64,000 nucleotides of DNA, taken from the NCBI GenBank assembly GCA_963576735.1, contig OY755189.1, positions 1,798,001-1,862,000 of the forward strand, given 5' to 3'. Below are positions 1 through 10,796 of the stretch, in pieces. Below the pieces are notes generated by a model that saw only the letters and a program-made list of their open reading frames with translations, was not told the origin of the DNA and ran no database searches. The DNA comes from Bedellia somnulentella (Eukaryota; Arthropoda; Insecta; Lepidoptera; Bedelliidae). Numbering within the stretch: position 1 is the stretch's first letter; the number at the start of each line of letters is the position of its first letter. The translations under genes and the position numbers were made by a program.

Positions 1-76
1 TAGGCCCGACCCAGGATTGGAACTCACGTCCTTCTGTTTTCGGGCGGGTGTTCTACCCATTGGACTATCATGTCGT
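1..76 (-). mobile_element. SINE2 copy, tRNA-like head (continues off the left edge)
   Basis: Reverse complement shows an A-box region (GATAGTCCAATGGGTAGAAC) and a B box (GAGTTCCAATCC) as in the full copy at 44479-44848. Confidence 0.75.
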
Positions 77-177
77 ATAAAACTTATAATACTATTTAGT
101 TTTAGTTGGGAGGGGATTTAATTTGCGTATTGAGTATAGAGCTTTTGTGTTCATCTATTTACTGTACTCATAGCAGA

Positions 178-403
178 GCTGTGTAGTGTTGTCTTAGAAT
201 AGCACTACCCCATTTCTACCCACGGGTGTTCGTAATAGACGGCTAAGAGTTTTGGGGATTTAAAGAAGTTGTTTGGCGATGTGGCTGGAGACCCATCACC
301 AATAACCTTTTTTTTAACAATATTTTCCACACTCTAGTTCCAAAAGTGGCTGAGAAATTTCGTATCTTGAAGCTCTGGCTTGGCTACCCTTTCTAGGGAT
401 TTA
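178..403 (+). mobile_element. SINE1 copy (first of a duplicated pair)
   Basis: Head GCTGTGTAGTGTTGTCTTAG through GGCTGGAGACCCATCACC to TTCTAGGGATTTA; the tail is replaced by the antisense SINE2 that starts at 404. It shares 75 bp of upstream flank with the copy at 795. Confidence 0.85.
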
Positions 404-718
404 CATAACATAATAACATAATAGTTCACGCCTAATATCCCCGAAGGGGTTGGCAGAGGTACTAATACTTCTGAACATCACGTGACTTCAAATTTGTCAA
501 CTGGTGTTCAGAGTACCCACGTTTTGCATGGACAGTGTACTCACGTGATAGGGGGCAGGCCTATCGCCGTTTTTGTACGAATACACTGTCACATGACTAA
601 GTACAACTCAGTCATGTGGGTTTCCTCACGATGTTTTCCCTCACCGTTTACAACCGTGATAAATTAACCACACATATGTTTTTATAAAAGACAAATTGGT
701 GTAAGCCGGACCCGGGAT
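404..718 (-). mobile_element. SINE2 copy lacking the A box
   Basis: Antisense body and tail (AACATAATAGTTCACGCC at the left end); the right end stops at GACCCGGGATT next to the duplicated SINE1 flank. The frame at 482-667 is not a gene. Confidence 0.8.
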
Positions 719-794
719 TTAGTTGGGAGTTGATTTAATTTGCGTATTGAGTATAGAGCTTTTTTGTTCATCTATTTACTGTACTCATAGCAGA

Positions 795-1049
795 GCTGTG
801 TAGTGTTTTCCTAGAATAGCACTACCCCATTGCTACCCACGGGTGTTCGTAATAGACGACTTAGGGTTTTGGGTATTTAAAGAAGTTGTTTAGCGATGTG
901 GCTAGAGACCCATCACCAATAACCTTTTTTGTAACAAACTTTTCCTCACTCAAGTTCCAAAAGTGGCTGAGAACATTAATATCTTGAAGCTCTGGCTTGG
1001 CTACCCCTTCTAGGGATTTATAGCCGTGAGTATATGTATGTGTGTATGA
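795..1049 (+). mobile_element. SINE1 copy (second of a duplicated pair)
   Basis: Full-length with tail CCGTGAGTATATGTATG. It and its 5' flank repeat 103-403 with about 10 percent divergence. Confidence 0.88.
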
Positions 1050-1555
1050 CTAAATAAGAATTAATTTCATGTGTCACGTGATATTTAAAAAGTACAAAAA
1101 TATGCATATAAAAGCGCATAAAAAAACATGTAGTGTTTTCATAGCTAAAATTACATGGCACAACGAAACGAATTGTGTACTCAAACCAATGACATCAGCG
1201 AACTACAAATAAAAGACGTTTTTTGGCTTTGTTGCTAATATTTTATTTTATAACAGGAAAATTAGTAGAAATAATTGCTATTAGAACATGAAACACGTCT
1301 TTTGTCACTTCTCCATTTTACAGCTATAAAGATAGTTTGGAAATCATTTTCTATATCTAAATAATTACAGTGAAATGTTAATAATTATGCTATGCAAGAG
1401 GGAGTTTTCTATTTCATGTGTGTTAATTTTTTAAATCACCATTGTTAATCAGCTGTTAAATTTTCTAAAAACATAAGTGGTAATGTACTACTCTACCTTC
1501 TTTCGTTAATGGAACCTTTTCACATAAATACATTGTCTACTTACAACTCTAATAA

Positions 1556-1810
1556 CATATACATACATACATACATATACTCACGGCTATATTTCCCTAG
1601 AAGGGGTAGCCAGAGCTAAGGAGTTATAAATTCCTCAGCCACTTTTGGAAGTTGAGTGGGGAAAAGATGGTGAAAATTAAGGTTTTTGGTGATGGGTCTC
1701 CAACCGCATCGCCCAAAAATCCCTCAAAAGCCCCAAAATCGTTAGTCGCCTCTTACATACACCCACCGAAAGAAATGAGGTAGTTCTATTCTGAGCCGAC
1801 ACTACACAGC
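1556..1810 (-). mobile_element. SINE1 copy
   Basis: Full-length antisense copy from (CATA)n and TCACGGCTAT to AGCCGACACTACACAGC. Confidence 0.88.
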
Positions 1811-2149
1811 AACTACAACTAACATAAAATAAACACAAGACATTTTTAAGTCGTAGGGTTGGCTTAAATATCTAAACTAACTGCAAGGGACTTCTAATTT
1901 ATTTACTTTGACACTACACTTCTTCGGCTATTCATACGTTACAAAACAATCACGAAAATCACAAGCACACCTTAGATTGACACCGAGATCTATCAAATAC
2001 GTACTGGCAGGTCTATACAAACACAAACGTTCCATTTTCAAATTGGTGCCGTCACTGAGTAATGGAGCATCATTCTGGTATAGATTTCTTGGTAAGTCTG
2101 AGTACAGTGAAAACATTACTATGATGTAGAACAGTGTGGTAGAAGATTT

Positions 2150-2358
2150 AGGACCTATTCAGAGAGCTTCAGAACTAGAAATACTTGAACCACTTTTGGG
2201 AATTAAGTGGCGAAAACTTTTAAAATAAAGTTTTGTTTGTGATGAGTCTCCAGTCACATCCCTCAATGATCTCTTAAAAGGCCTAATAGCCTAAATCGCA
2301 TCTTACGACATCCAAGGGAAGAAGTCGATTATTGCTTTTCCAAGCCAATGTTACACAG
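2150..2358 (-). mobile_element. Old SINE1 copy
   Basis: Diverged, lacks the tail; CCACTTTTGGGAATTAAGTGG and GATGAGTCTCCAGTCACATC are recognisable. Confidence 0.6.
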
Positions 2359-3961
2359 CAGACAATGACAGATTTTTAAGTACTATTTCGAACATTCTAC
2401 TTTTTTATATTCTTATCACTAATGGCCACGGAGAAATATATGACAGAACTCTACAAATTTTCGTTTTTAACTTCGCATGTCGAAAGGGGATTTATGACTC
2501 TCTTTCGAAAAGTGCATATCAATGGCATAGCAATTAGATGCAGTCACAAAGATTAAAATTTCATCTTATAGAAAAACTAATGAAAAAGTAGCGTTATTTA
2601 AATGATTTAAAACTATTTTTGAAAATTTGACACTAATTATATAGTCTTATTATTCGTCTAATAATAAAAAAAGTGCTTGAAATGCAGTGCAGAATTAAAG
2701 TTCCTAAGATTACAAAACCAGTGTGCAACATAGTTGTTCCCACTTTGACACTTAATAAGGTTGGTTTTTCTAACAAAGAATTCTAGATTTATTGCAGAAT
2801 TTCACATTTTTAAACTCATTAAAATTTATTTCAAAGATAAAGGTATATATAGGTATTTTAAAGGACTTAATTCGCAGCGTACTATTGACTTTGTACTTAG
2901 TAAGCCTAATTTCTATAGAATGGTAGAGCTCCCACTATTGATATTTTCTGTGCTATGGGTTCCATGTACAATTGTACATGCTTTTATATAGCATACACTC
3001 ATGATCATTACTCTTTATTTAGGTAATTTAAACTATGAATTCTTTTAATAGTCACTCGAGTACTAGTTATAATTATAGTATATATAGTCATTTACTTCTA
3101 TATTTTATTACAAAAAGAATGAAGGCAATTAAGATAAATAGTTTTCTCAGTGTACAGAACATAATATGTTTTTAAATGAAGGGTTAATGATTATGTTTCC
3201 AAATATAAGTACGTGATCATATCGACCAAGAAGTTAAGAACCCGCTTTACCCAATGTAGAGTCCAATCCTTTTTAAAATCAACAAAATAACTCTCTAAAG
3301 AAACGCTATATTAATAACGATATTTTAAAAAAACATTTGTAACCAATTCATTCAATTTTATTCTTGTGAAAATATTGGCTCTACATGTGTTAGGTTTGTC
3401 CAAAAGTAAAACGCAGTACCAACCATATTTTATTGTCATTGGTATCAGTAGTGCATTCTCAATGGTGCGGAACTTGCCTCGCCTTTTCATCGTATATTTT
3501 GCTTATATATTCGTTTTCTAAACTTGATATTTGGCAATGGAAATCTTCTTGATGTTACTAATTATAACCTTAAACAATCCAATTTACTAACCGCCTATTA
3601 TTCACATATTTTACGACCCATCTGATAAGTATGCGAATAATTTGCTTTGTTTCCTTTGAACTAGTTATGGTTTAGGTAAACTAAACATTGCTGGCTACAA
3701 TTTAATATGCCTTGAACTTAGCATTTGATTGTTGAATATCATGAAAACAATAAAGTAACTATTTCTATTGCGAAATACAAGACCCGAACAGATAACCTAT
3801 AAAATGACACAAATGTTTATTTAGAAGATCTGCAATCATACGCCATGTGAATTCGATTCAAGTAGAACATAAATCACGTAGCAGTCGCCACAGATCACGC
3901 ACAATCTTAATAATGTTAAGACATGGTTTTGACGTGTTTACGTATGTTTGAGGTGACTTAC
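2359..3961. other. AT-rich non-coding stretch
   Basis: No repeat, RNA gene or coding exon recognised. If the exon at 3962-4051 is real, this is the start of its first intron. Confidence 0.5.
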
Positions 3962-4051
3962 CGTTTTGTTCTCATTGTTATTGGACTTGGCTGTTGACAT
4001 CGCCTTGATCATCCGACTGGAGTTATCCAGCAAACACTTTTGGATACTCAT
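3962..4051 (-). CDS. First coding exon of an unrecognised minus-strand gene
   Basis: On the minus strand an ATG at 4051 opens 30 codons (MSIQKCLLDNSSRMIKAMST, then AKSNNNENKT) ending in phase 0 at a consensus donor ACG|GTAAGT. A second in-frame ATG follows 17 codons later. About 200 bp upstream is a CpG-rich block with a TATA-like sequence, as expected for a promoter and 5' UTR. The remaining exons would lie at lower coordinates; none was found in 1-3961, so they are probably outside the window. The peptide is too short to name. Confidence 0.5.
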
Positions 4052-4249
4052 CGCTCTTATGTTTCAACCACACAATGCACGAAACTCTTAAATATTCACA
4101 TCATTGGCACTGCAAACTTAAACCACGTCACAGCACACGAATATGTAGCAAACAAACAGAATCACCCATTCGTGTAGGTAAAAACACAGAAACAAATCAC
4201 ATATCCGTTTGTAACTTGTTGAATTCGGGTCGAGTTAGGTTATATCCAT

Positions 4250-4450
4250 TGATTTGACGTAACAAAGTTTGGCGTGGATATAAATATACGCGTGCGACGG
4301 ATATCGTCGTTGAGGGCCGACTGCTCGCTCCGTTCAGCTAGTGTACCGGGCACACTGCTCCGAACACAGCTGAGTTGTAGAGCTCGCGCGACCCCTAGCG
4401 GTGCGTCGGGAACAAAGAGCTGCAGGGTTATATCACACGTGCAAACAAAG
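4250..4450 (-). promoter_or_regulatory. CpG-rich promoter-like block
   Basis: A sharply GC- and CpG-rich island in AT-rich flanks, with a near-palindromic TATA element (TATAAATA on plus, TATTTATA on minus) at about 4279-4287. Its position upstream of the ATG at 4051 suggests transcription leftward with a TSS near 4250. The symmetrical TATA does not exclude the opposite direction. Overlapping open frames on both strands here are composition artefacts. Confidence 0.4.
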
Positions 4451-4879
4451 GTTAAATCAAGCTTTACTCTCATCCATCTCGTCTTATCAGCTTTTAATAC
4501 GGCAAATGATAAAGTACAAAGGCCGTCTATTATTACGATAACGCTTATCTTCGACGGTAATAAGATAATGCGTTTTGGCGGAATCAGATTAAAATGTAGA
4601 GTCATCTTTTTTAGAGTTTTTTGAACTGAAACGTATTGTTTAGTTAACATAAATGCGTTGAGAATAGTTTGTAGAGTTCAAACAGTTTCAATTGACCAAT
4701 ATATCTTGTTTAACTAACAGTTATTTGTACAGGAATAGTAGCGGAGACTTAGAGACTTTCTCGACTCATCGTTCATTTAAGTAATCAAATTGAATTGATG
4801 GGAGTTGGACTTAGTTGAAGTGTCAGGAAAGACCCTTGTAGATGTTTCGTAACGCAATTACAGTCTTTGAATGAAAATA

Positions 4880-5128
4880 GCTGTGTCGTGTCGGCTTAGA
4901 ATAGCACTACCCCATTTCTTCCGGTGGGTGTACGTAATAGGCGACTAACGGTATTGGGGCTATAAAGGGATTTTTGGGCGATGAGACTGGAGACCCACCA
5001 ACAACCTTTATTTTACCATCTTTTCACCATTCAATTTCCAAAAGTGGCTGAGAAATTTTTAATTCCTTAGCTCTGGTTACCCCGTCTAGGGATTTATAGC
5101 CGTGAGTATATGTATGTATGTATGTATG
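4880..5128 (+). mobile_element. SINE1 copy
   Basis: Full-length with TCTTCCGGTGGGTGTACGTA and a (TATG)n tail. Confidence 0.88.
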
Positions 5129-5297
5129 AATCAAAATGTGAGACATTACTTTCACGTTCTTCAGAGACAATTATCAGTTTAATCACACCATTATTTGCTG
5201 GAGTGGTTTTTAATAGGAGTTTAACTATGCGTATTATTGCCAAAGCTGAGTTAAAGTATTTCGTTTATCTCGGTTAATTTGCCAACAGTTTATCTGC

Positions 5298-5358
5298 CTA
5301 TACTCACGCTATAAATTTTAAAATGGGTGGCCAGAGCTCAAGTTTAGGAATACGTCAG
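5298..5358 (-). mobile_element. SINE1 tail fragment
   Basis: TACTCACGCTATAAAT and GGGTGGCCAGAGCT only. The stretch 5359-5770 that follows shows nothing recognisable. Confidence 0.45.
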
Positions 5359-5770
5359 TGTTATATAGAAATTTTAAGGGGATAATAGGATAAAATATAA
5401 CCAAAATGTAGTTGCTTATTACAAACAGGTATAATATAAATATTATTCCTGACTTTTTCGTTTTTGCATTGGAATACAATAGAACTTGAACATGTGACTC
5501 TGTGCAATAATTTTAAAGTATTATTAGACTACTATAAACAGTGGTCGTATATAATTGTATTCATTCTGACATTACTCATATTCTTGTTTTACATACATAA
5601 TAACTTTCAATAAGTATATATATTATGATAATTCACAAGACTTAAAATACTCTTAGATCAAAGAGTAAATTTTCTTAAATAGTTAGTTTAATAAATTAAA
5701 TTTAAGGTAATATAAATATAATCGTGCATGACGCAGAAACTGCAGGAACATTAAAAAATATATATGCTTG

Positions 5771-6734
5771 TCTATACTTATAATAAATCTGTAGAGAGGT
5801 CAATTCTGTACATGAAATATATTTTCAAAATAACTATCAGGTGGTGATTAGGGATCGATACTGATGCCAAAAATGCAATCAGTAAAATTTTTGTCTGTCT
5901 GTCTGTCTGTCTGTCTGTCGGTTTGTATGTTCCTTATGGAAACAAAAACTACTCGACGGATTTTAACGAAACTTGGTACAATTATTCTCCATACTCCTGG
6001 GCAGGTTTTTGTATACTTTTCAGCGGAGTAGTAAAGGGGAATTTTGGAAAATTTTGGGAAAACGGGAGAAGTTACTCCATGTTTTAAGCTTCCGTCGCGT
6101 GTGCAGCCTTAATGGTTAAACTTACATAGAAATCATGTATCACGGAAATATTCTTCATAAAATTGTCTAAAAAAAATCCTCAACAGTTTATGTCTATCTT
6201 TTACGGTTGACTCACAATAACACGTGTAATTCCTGATAGCTTAGCAGTTCGGAACATTCTGATTGTATTTGTTTACTCTTACGTTTGTAAACCTCTCACT
6301 CATCCCTAATTTAAATAAGGTTACATTATTACCTATTCAATAAAAAAAAATCATAGAAATCGGTAGAGAAACACCGAAATTATACATAAAATAAGCCATC
6401 GCGCCCGTGACCAAAACCGAATCGTTACTAATTTACTTATAAAATACTAGATGGCGCCAGTAGTTGCATCCTACAACACGTAATGATTTATTTTTTAGAT
6501 TGTTATAAATACTTCATAGCGTTTTATTCCAAAATTTGCTATTAAACGGAAATACTGAACCGTTCATTAAAGCGCATTAAAAATCACCAAACTACACTGT
6601 TTAGGGAGTGCTATAAATTTAATAAATTTAAAACATTGCGCTGAATTTCACAATGCTTGAGCAGTGACTAAAGAAAGAAACCTCAGATTTTTAAAAAACA
6701 ACGCTACCCGTGCGAAGCTGGTACGATCCACTAG
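5771..6734 (+). mobile_element. Non-autonomous Helitron, copy 1
   Basis: Starts TCTATACTTATAATAAATC and ends ...CGATCCACTAG followed by T: the TC...CTAG termini of Helitrons without target duplication. Contains (GTCT)n at about 5893-5920. No open frame. A near-equal-length inverted copy is at 11555-12520. Confidence 0.75.
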
Positions 6735-7395
6735 TAGTAGAATAAAATTGTTCACACTTGTAGTTTAATTCAGAAGGCATCCATTAGCCATTTTTTTATT
6801 GCATTATGTATATAAATCTAGTATGATGCATACATTAGACACATATACACTTTTATTAGTTTTCAAAACCTGTGGACCAATTGAATTTCACAATAGATTA
6901 CTTTTATTTATAAATGGTTACATACCAGCACTATTATTGTTTAGAGCCGGTGCCTAACCATGCGTGCCAAGACCATAGCTATATGACTACTAGCTGAACC
7001 GGCAAACGGCGATTCTAGGGAATTTCTAGTTGATAAATAAGAATAAAATGTTAAGTATGTTAAACCCTTATCACTTAGGAGTATAAAAATAGTTATAAAC
7101 CTATTCTCAGACCTCAGACCCACCGAATGTGTATGCAACATTTCATTTAAATTGGTTTTGCCATTGCGGAGGAGTTTGGTGACAAACACAGTGACACCTG
7201 AATTTTATATATTAGATAAATCTCCGTAGGTAATGTAATAGTAATATACACATTTTTCGTCCAATATAAATAATATAAAAGATCATTGAACTGGACCACT
7301 AGTCACATTTAATTGTTTACTTAATTCAAGATTTCGTAACTACTGTCCATAACTTATTTATATATAAGTGTTTTTTTTAAAAGTTCTTGTTCTAT
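6735..7395. other. AT-rich non-coding stretch
   Basis: Nothing recognised; the frame at 6941-7189 has no supporting motif. Confidence 0.45.
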
Positions 7396-7555
7396 TCACG
7401 GCTTAAATAGCATAAAAGGTACCCAGAGCATCAGAATTCCTCACTCATTCTCAGAATTTCAGTAGCGAAAAGATTATAAAACAGATTATTGTTGGTGATA
7501 GGTCTCCAGCCAGCTACATCACCCAACAATAACTGAAAAATTCCGTAGTCAGTGC
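7396..7555 (-). mobile_element. Old SINE1 copy
   Basis: Diverged: TCACGGCTTAAATAGC, GGTGATAGGTCTCCAGCC and the ACATCACCCAA region, then cut by the TTAA-flanked MITE. Confidence 0.55.
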
Positions 7556-7564
7556 TACTCTTAA

Positions 7565-7705
7565 GTGCAATACACACTAAGCCCGCCTTGCCGCCGACAT
7601 TGCACGATATCACAACTAAAATGTCTACCCTATGTATGAAAACTAGACCGCCGACAAAAAAGTTGCCATATGTCGGAGGCCCGGCGGGCTCAGAGTGTAT
7701 TGCGC
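7565..7705. mobile_element. Short TTAA-flanked inverted-repeat MITE
   Basis: TTAA at 7561-7564 and 7706-7709 enclose about 140 bp whose ends are inverted repeats of about 23 bp (GTGCAATACACACTAAGCCC against GCGCAATACACTCTGAGCCC). GC content is higher than the flanks. It sits at the end of a degenerate SINE1 copy. Confidence 0.65.
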
Positions 7706-8230
7706 TTAAGCCAATACTGTAGAGCATTCGTGATTCTGGTAAAGAAAGTTTTAAGAACCTTATCCAATCAAATACTTGAGACAAATTGAAACTATTGATT
7801 TACAACTTAAAATCAGAACTTCAAACCCCAAAGGAAATTATATAAGTATATAGTACAATTCAGCATTTTGTATTTGATTATATCATTAAAGATAAAGTTT
7901 TCGTTATTCTTTGATGCCACTCCGTAAAAACTTTGGTTGTACTAAATTATAATAAGCTGCTAGGCTGCTAATGGTAGAGCCATGTTGTTTCAGTCATTCT
8001 AGAATAGTACTAACGCTTTCATGTGTTTGTTCCCTGGAGATTCAACTCAAGAGTCAAATTTAACGTTTCTTTTAATTACATACTAAATTTCGGTCACCTT
8101 AGAATAACACAACCTAATTTCTTCCTGCGTATATCGTGCCATACTTAGAAATTTAAAGTGACTATTGTGAGAAACATTTAGTAAATCAACGTTTTACGTT
8201 GAAAGACCCACCCAAGAATTTCCTGCTTTT

Positions 8231-8370
8231 CATAATATTTTAATCAGTTAAATCTGCAGTTTTTACGAAAATCAGTGTAGGTCATAATAAGGACTGCTCG
8301 CTGACAGTACTTATAATAACCTACACTGATTTTCGTAGAAACTGCAGACTTAAATGATTAAGATGTTATG
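8231..8370. repeat. Long hairpin (61-bp arms, 18-nt loop)
   Basis: Left arm 8231-8291 and right arm 8310-8370 are inverted repeats with few mismatches (core CCTACACTGATTTTCGTA). Transcription of either strand would give a long, nearly perfect hairpin. It could be a foldback or MITE, or a small-RNA precursor; the flanks do not show a clear target duplication. Confidence 0.75.
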
Positions 8371-8531
8371 ATGACGGGTGAAGAGTATGGCATTCATTTT
8401 TGTTTCCTTATTGTAAATTTGAAATATTTTCTAACTTACATGATTATTATAAAATATACATAGGAACTTGTATCTAATTTGGACTGACGTTCTTAGTACA
8501 TACATACGTACTATACTATATTCTCACCCCG

Positions 8532-8963
8532 TTAGTCCCCATTGGGGTAGGCAGAGACTATCGATCGCCACTTTGTACGATCCTGGCAAACCTCTCTAGC
8601 CTTATTCACATCCATCAATCTTTTCATACATGCCCTTTTATTCTTCCTACTGCGGACACCTGCCTTTTTGAGCACATTTTCTATTTGATCCAAATGTGTC
8701 CTCCAAGGTCGTCCCCTACTAACATTACCTTCCACATTGGCTATATAGATCTCTTTCTCCAATTTACTGTCATCCATCCTCTCTATATGCCCAAACCATC
8801 TCAACATTCCTTTTCCTATCTTTCTTACAATATAATCTTTTACACCACACCTTTCACGAATCACGTCATTCCTCACACGATCACATAACCTCACATTACA
8901 AACTTTTCTGAGGGACCTCATTTCCACTGCATTCACTCTGCTTTCATGTTTCTTCTGCCACAC
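8532..8963 (-). pseudogene. RTE LINE C-terminal domain, part of the copy at 8499-10744
   Basis: Encodes WQKKHESRVNAVEMRSLRKV through MLRWFGHIERMDD and RGRPWRTHLDQIENVLKKAG to SIVSAYPNGD, the characteristic C-terminal segment of RTE-like ORF2. The ATG is not a real start: the upstream RT core has been deleted. Confidence 0.75.
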
Positions 8964-9244
8964 TCGTTTTTACTCTGTAACTTTTATGTCAAAATACTCA
9001 GAGGTTTTCTTGTAAAGAATTAGAAATAGAACTATTTTTAGTTTTCCCCGTTTATTCTGACACATGCACTTGAATCCTCATAGAGTGATACCAATGCACG
9101 TATAAGTTGGCTCCCCAAACCAAACTTGGATAACACCTCCCACAAATACTTCCTTACCACCCTGTCATACGACTTCTCTAAATCTATTAAGGAGCAATAC
9201 ACCTTTCGGTTCTTGGCTAAGGACTTTTCAGTGATGCTCCTTAA

Positions 9245-9671
9245 GGGCCTCCCCGCATTTTGCAGCTATTGCGCTCACTCTTACGTCAAATTTACTGAGT
9301 GACAGGGACGGAAAAAACGCGCGCGCTGGAAAAATGTGGTTTATTTAGTTTTATTGAATAATTATAATGTTTAAATGAAAAGTTAAACATCAAAGTTACA
9401 GATCTTAAAGCTACGCGTATATAGACACATAATGAGTTCACATGTATGTTAGGCCAGTGGAGCCTATACGGTTTTTATGAAAACAAAGCATGTTCCAATT
9501 CATTTTTTTTCATCGTATTTTTCAACAAATTATTAAAATGTTAAACATCAAATTTTAACACCATGAACTAATCACCAACATATATTTTATTCATGTCATA
9601 TCAATATCATCAAATCAGACTTTATAGAATTTCCAAACAATCAATATCGACCTATTTTTCCGAGGACGCCC
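9245..9671. mobile_element. TTAA-flanked non-autonomous DNA transposon (piggyBac-like MITE), copy 1
   Basis: A 427-bp element with ends GGGCCTCC and GGACGCCC (imperfect inverted repeats) between TTAA at 9241-9244 and 9672-9675. Removing it with one TTAA restores the reading frame of the interrupted LINE RT (DQIFSLRSITEKS), which confirms the boundaries. TTAA duplication is the hallmark of the piggyBac superfamily. No coding capacity. Confidence 0.85.
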
Positions 9672-9767
9672 TTAAAGAGAAGATTTGATCCATACATCCC
9701 ATTTCCGTTCTAAAACCTGCTGGAACATCCCAAATTTTGTCATCTGTTCCAGTCATCACTCTTTCAA

Positions 9768-10145
9768 TCAATACCTTTGCATACAATTTACCGCACTGAG
9801 TAGGCTGATTCCGCGGTAATTTGTAGCTTCCTGGTATGACCCTTTTTCTTCATATAAGGGCACAATTACTGCCCTGCACCAATCTCTTGGTGCTCTACCA
9901 CTCGACCAGCACTTTTGAAAAAGGAAGTACTTCCAGGAAGCCACCAACCCTTTACCAGCCCTCAGCATCTCGATATTTATCTTATCATACCCTGCCGCTT
10001 TCCCTACTTTCATACTTTTCAATACTTTCATTACTTCTTTCATACTAATCTCACTGTCACTACTGTCACCCATTGCCTCTCTCCAGTCAACATTACTGCC
10101 GATCGGCAAAAAATAGTTGAATCCTTTTTTCAAAGAGTTCCTCAA
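9768..10145 (-). pseudogene. RTE LINE reverse transcriptase, N-terminal blocks
   Basis: Contains the RT fingers motifs of non-LTR elements (KAAGYDKINIEML, IVPLYEEKG, NYRGISLLS), then a frameshift; the adjacent frame continues to GFRTEMGCMDQIF. Part of the copy at 8499-10744. Confidence 0.75.
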
Positions 10146-10796
10146 AATAATTCTTCCATACTCGTCTTATGCTACTTTCATCCGTCGCCAATCCACCCTT
10201 TTCATCTCTCACTACATTCACTCTCGTGTTTTGGGAAATTCCCTTTTCTTTCCGGACTACCTTAACTTATGGTTATCCCGGAAATTATCAGAAAGTTTCC
10301 TCTCACACAACCCTTGCAAATCACGTTTTTTCTTTTCAATTTTCTTCTTCACATCATTCTTTACTCTCTTATACATATCTTCACTTTCAGCACTACATCA
10401 TCTGTTACTCTCGCATCCATTCGTTTACTAGCTTTAATCGCTAGTAAATCCAACCAAGCTTTCTTCTTATCTCCAACTGCCTCTTTCACACTCTTATCCC
10501 ACCTACTTGTTGGTGGTCTATTTGTCCTCTTACTCAATCCACACACTTCCGTCTTATATTCCACCATTGACGATTTCAGCATATCCCATACTTCTTCTAT
10601 TTCCAATTCATCCTTCATCTCCACGCAACATAGTCTCTCGTCCAATTTCTTCATATATTCATCTCTGATATTTTTACCCTATTCCAATTTCTCCACTTTT
10701 ATTCTCGCAAATTCAGTTGTTGACACTTCGGCCCTGTAACGCCAACGTTCTTAGTAATTGTGGAATAATGAGCATAATTTCTTTATCGATTTACAT

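Larger units (their letters stand above)
8499..10744 (-). mobile_element. RTE-clade LINE, 5'-truncated and broken, with nested TTAA element
   Basis: Minus-strand non-LTR element flanked by a 12-bp target duplication (acgttcttagta at 8487-8498 and 10745-10756). Read 5' to 3' on the minus strand: the region between endonuclease and RT (10361-10740), RT N-terminal blocks with KVGKAAGYDKINIEMLRAG and ATNYRGISLLS (9768-10145), a frameshift, then PAGFRTEMGCMDQIFSLRSI, the palm start CSLIDLEKSYDRV (9100-9240), an internal deletion that removes the catalytic YxDD region, the C-terminal domain (8532-8963) and a (TATG)n-type tail. A 427-bp TTAA-flanked element interrupts RT between 9240 and 9676. The copy is not functional. 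Confidence 0.85.

Noticed and set aside
1908..2129. Open frames on both strands
   Set aside because: Mirror frames in non-coding sequence next to SINE copies; no domain or splice context.
4240..4650. Overlapping open frames on both strands (about 116 and 136 codons)
   Set aside because: They arise from the CpG-rich promoter-like block, have no recognisable motif, and conflict with the better-supported exon and donor at 3962-4051.
5893..5920. (GTCT)n and other short tandem repeats such as (TATG)n, (TTTA)n
   Set aside because: They are internal or terminal parts of Helitrons, SINEs and LINEs, not independent features; no CRISPR-like spacing occurs.
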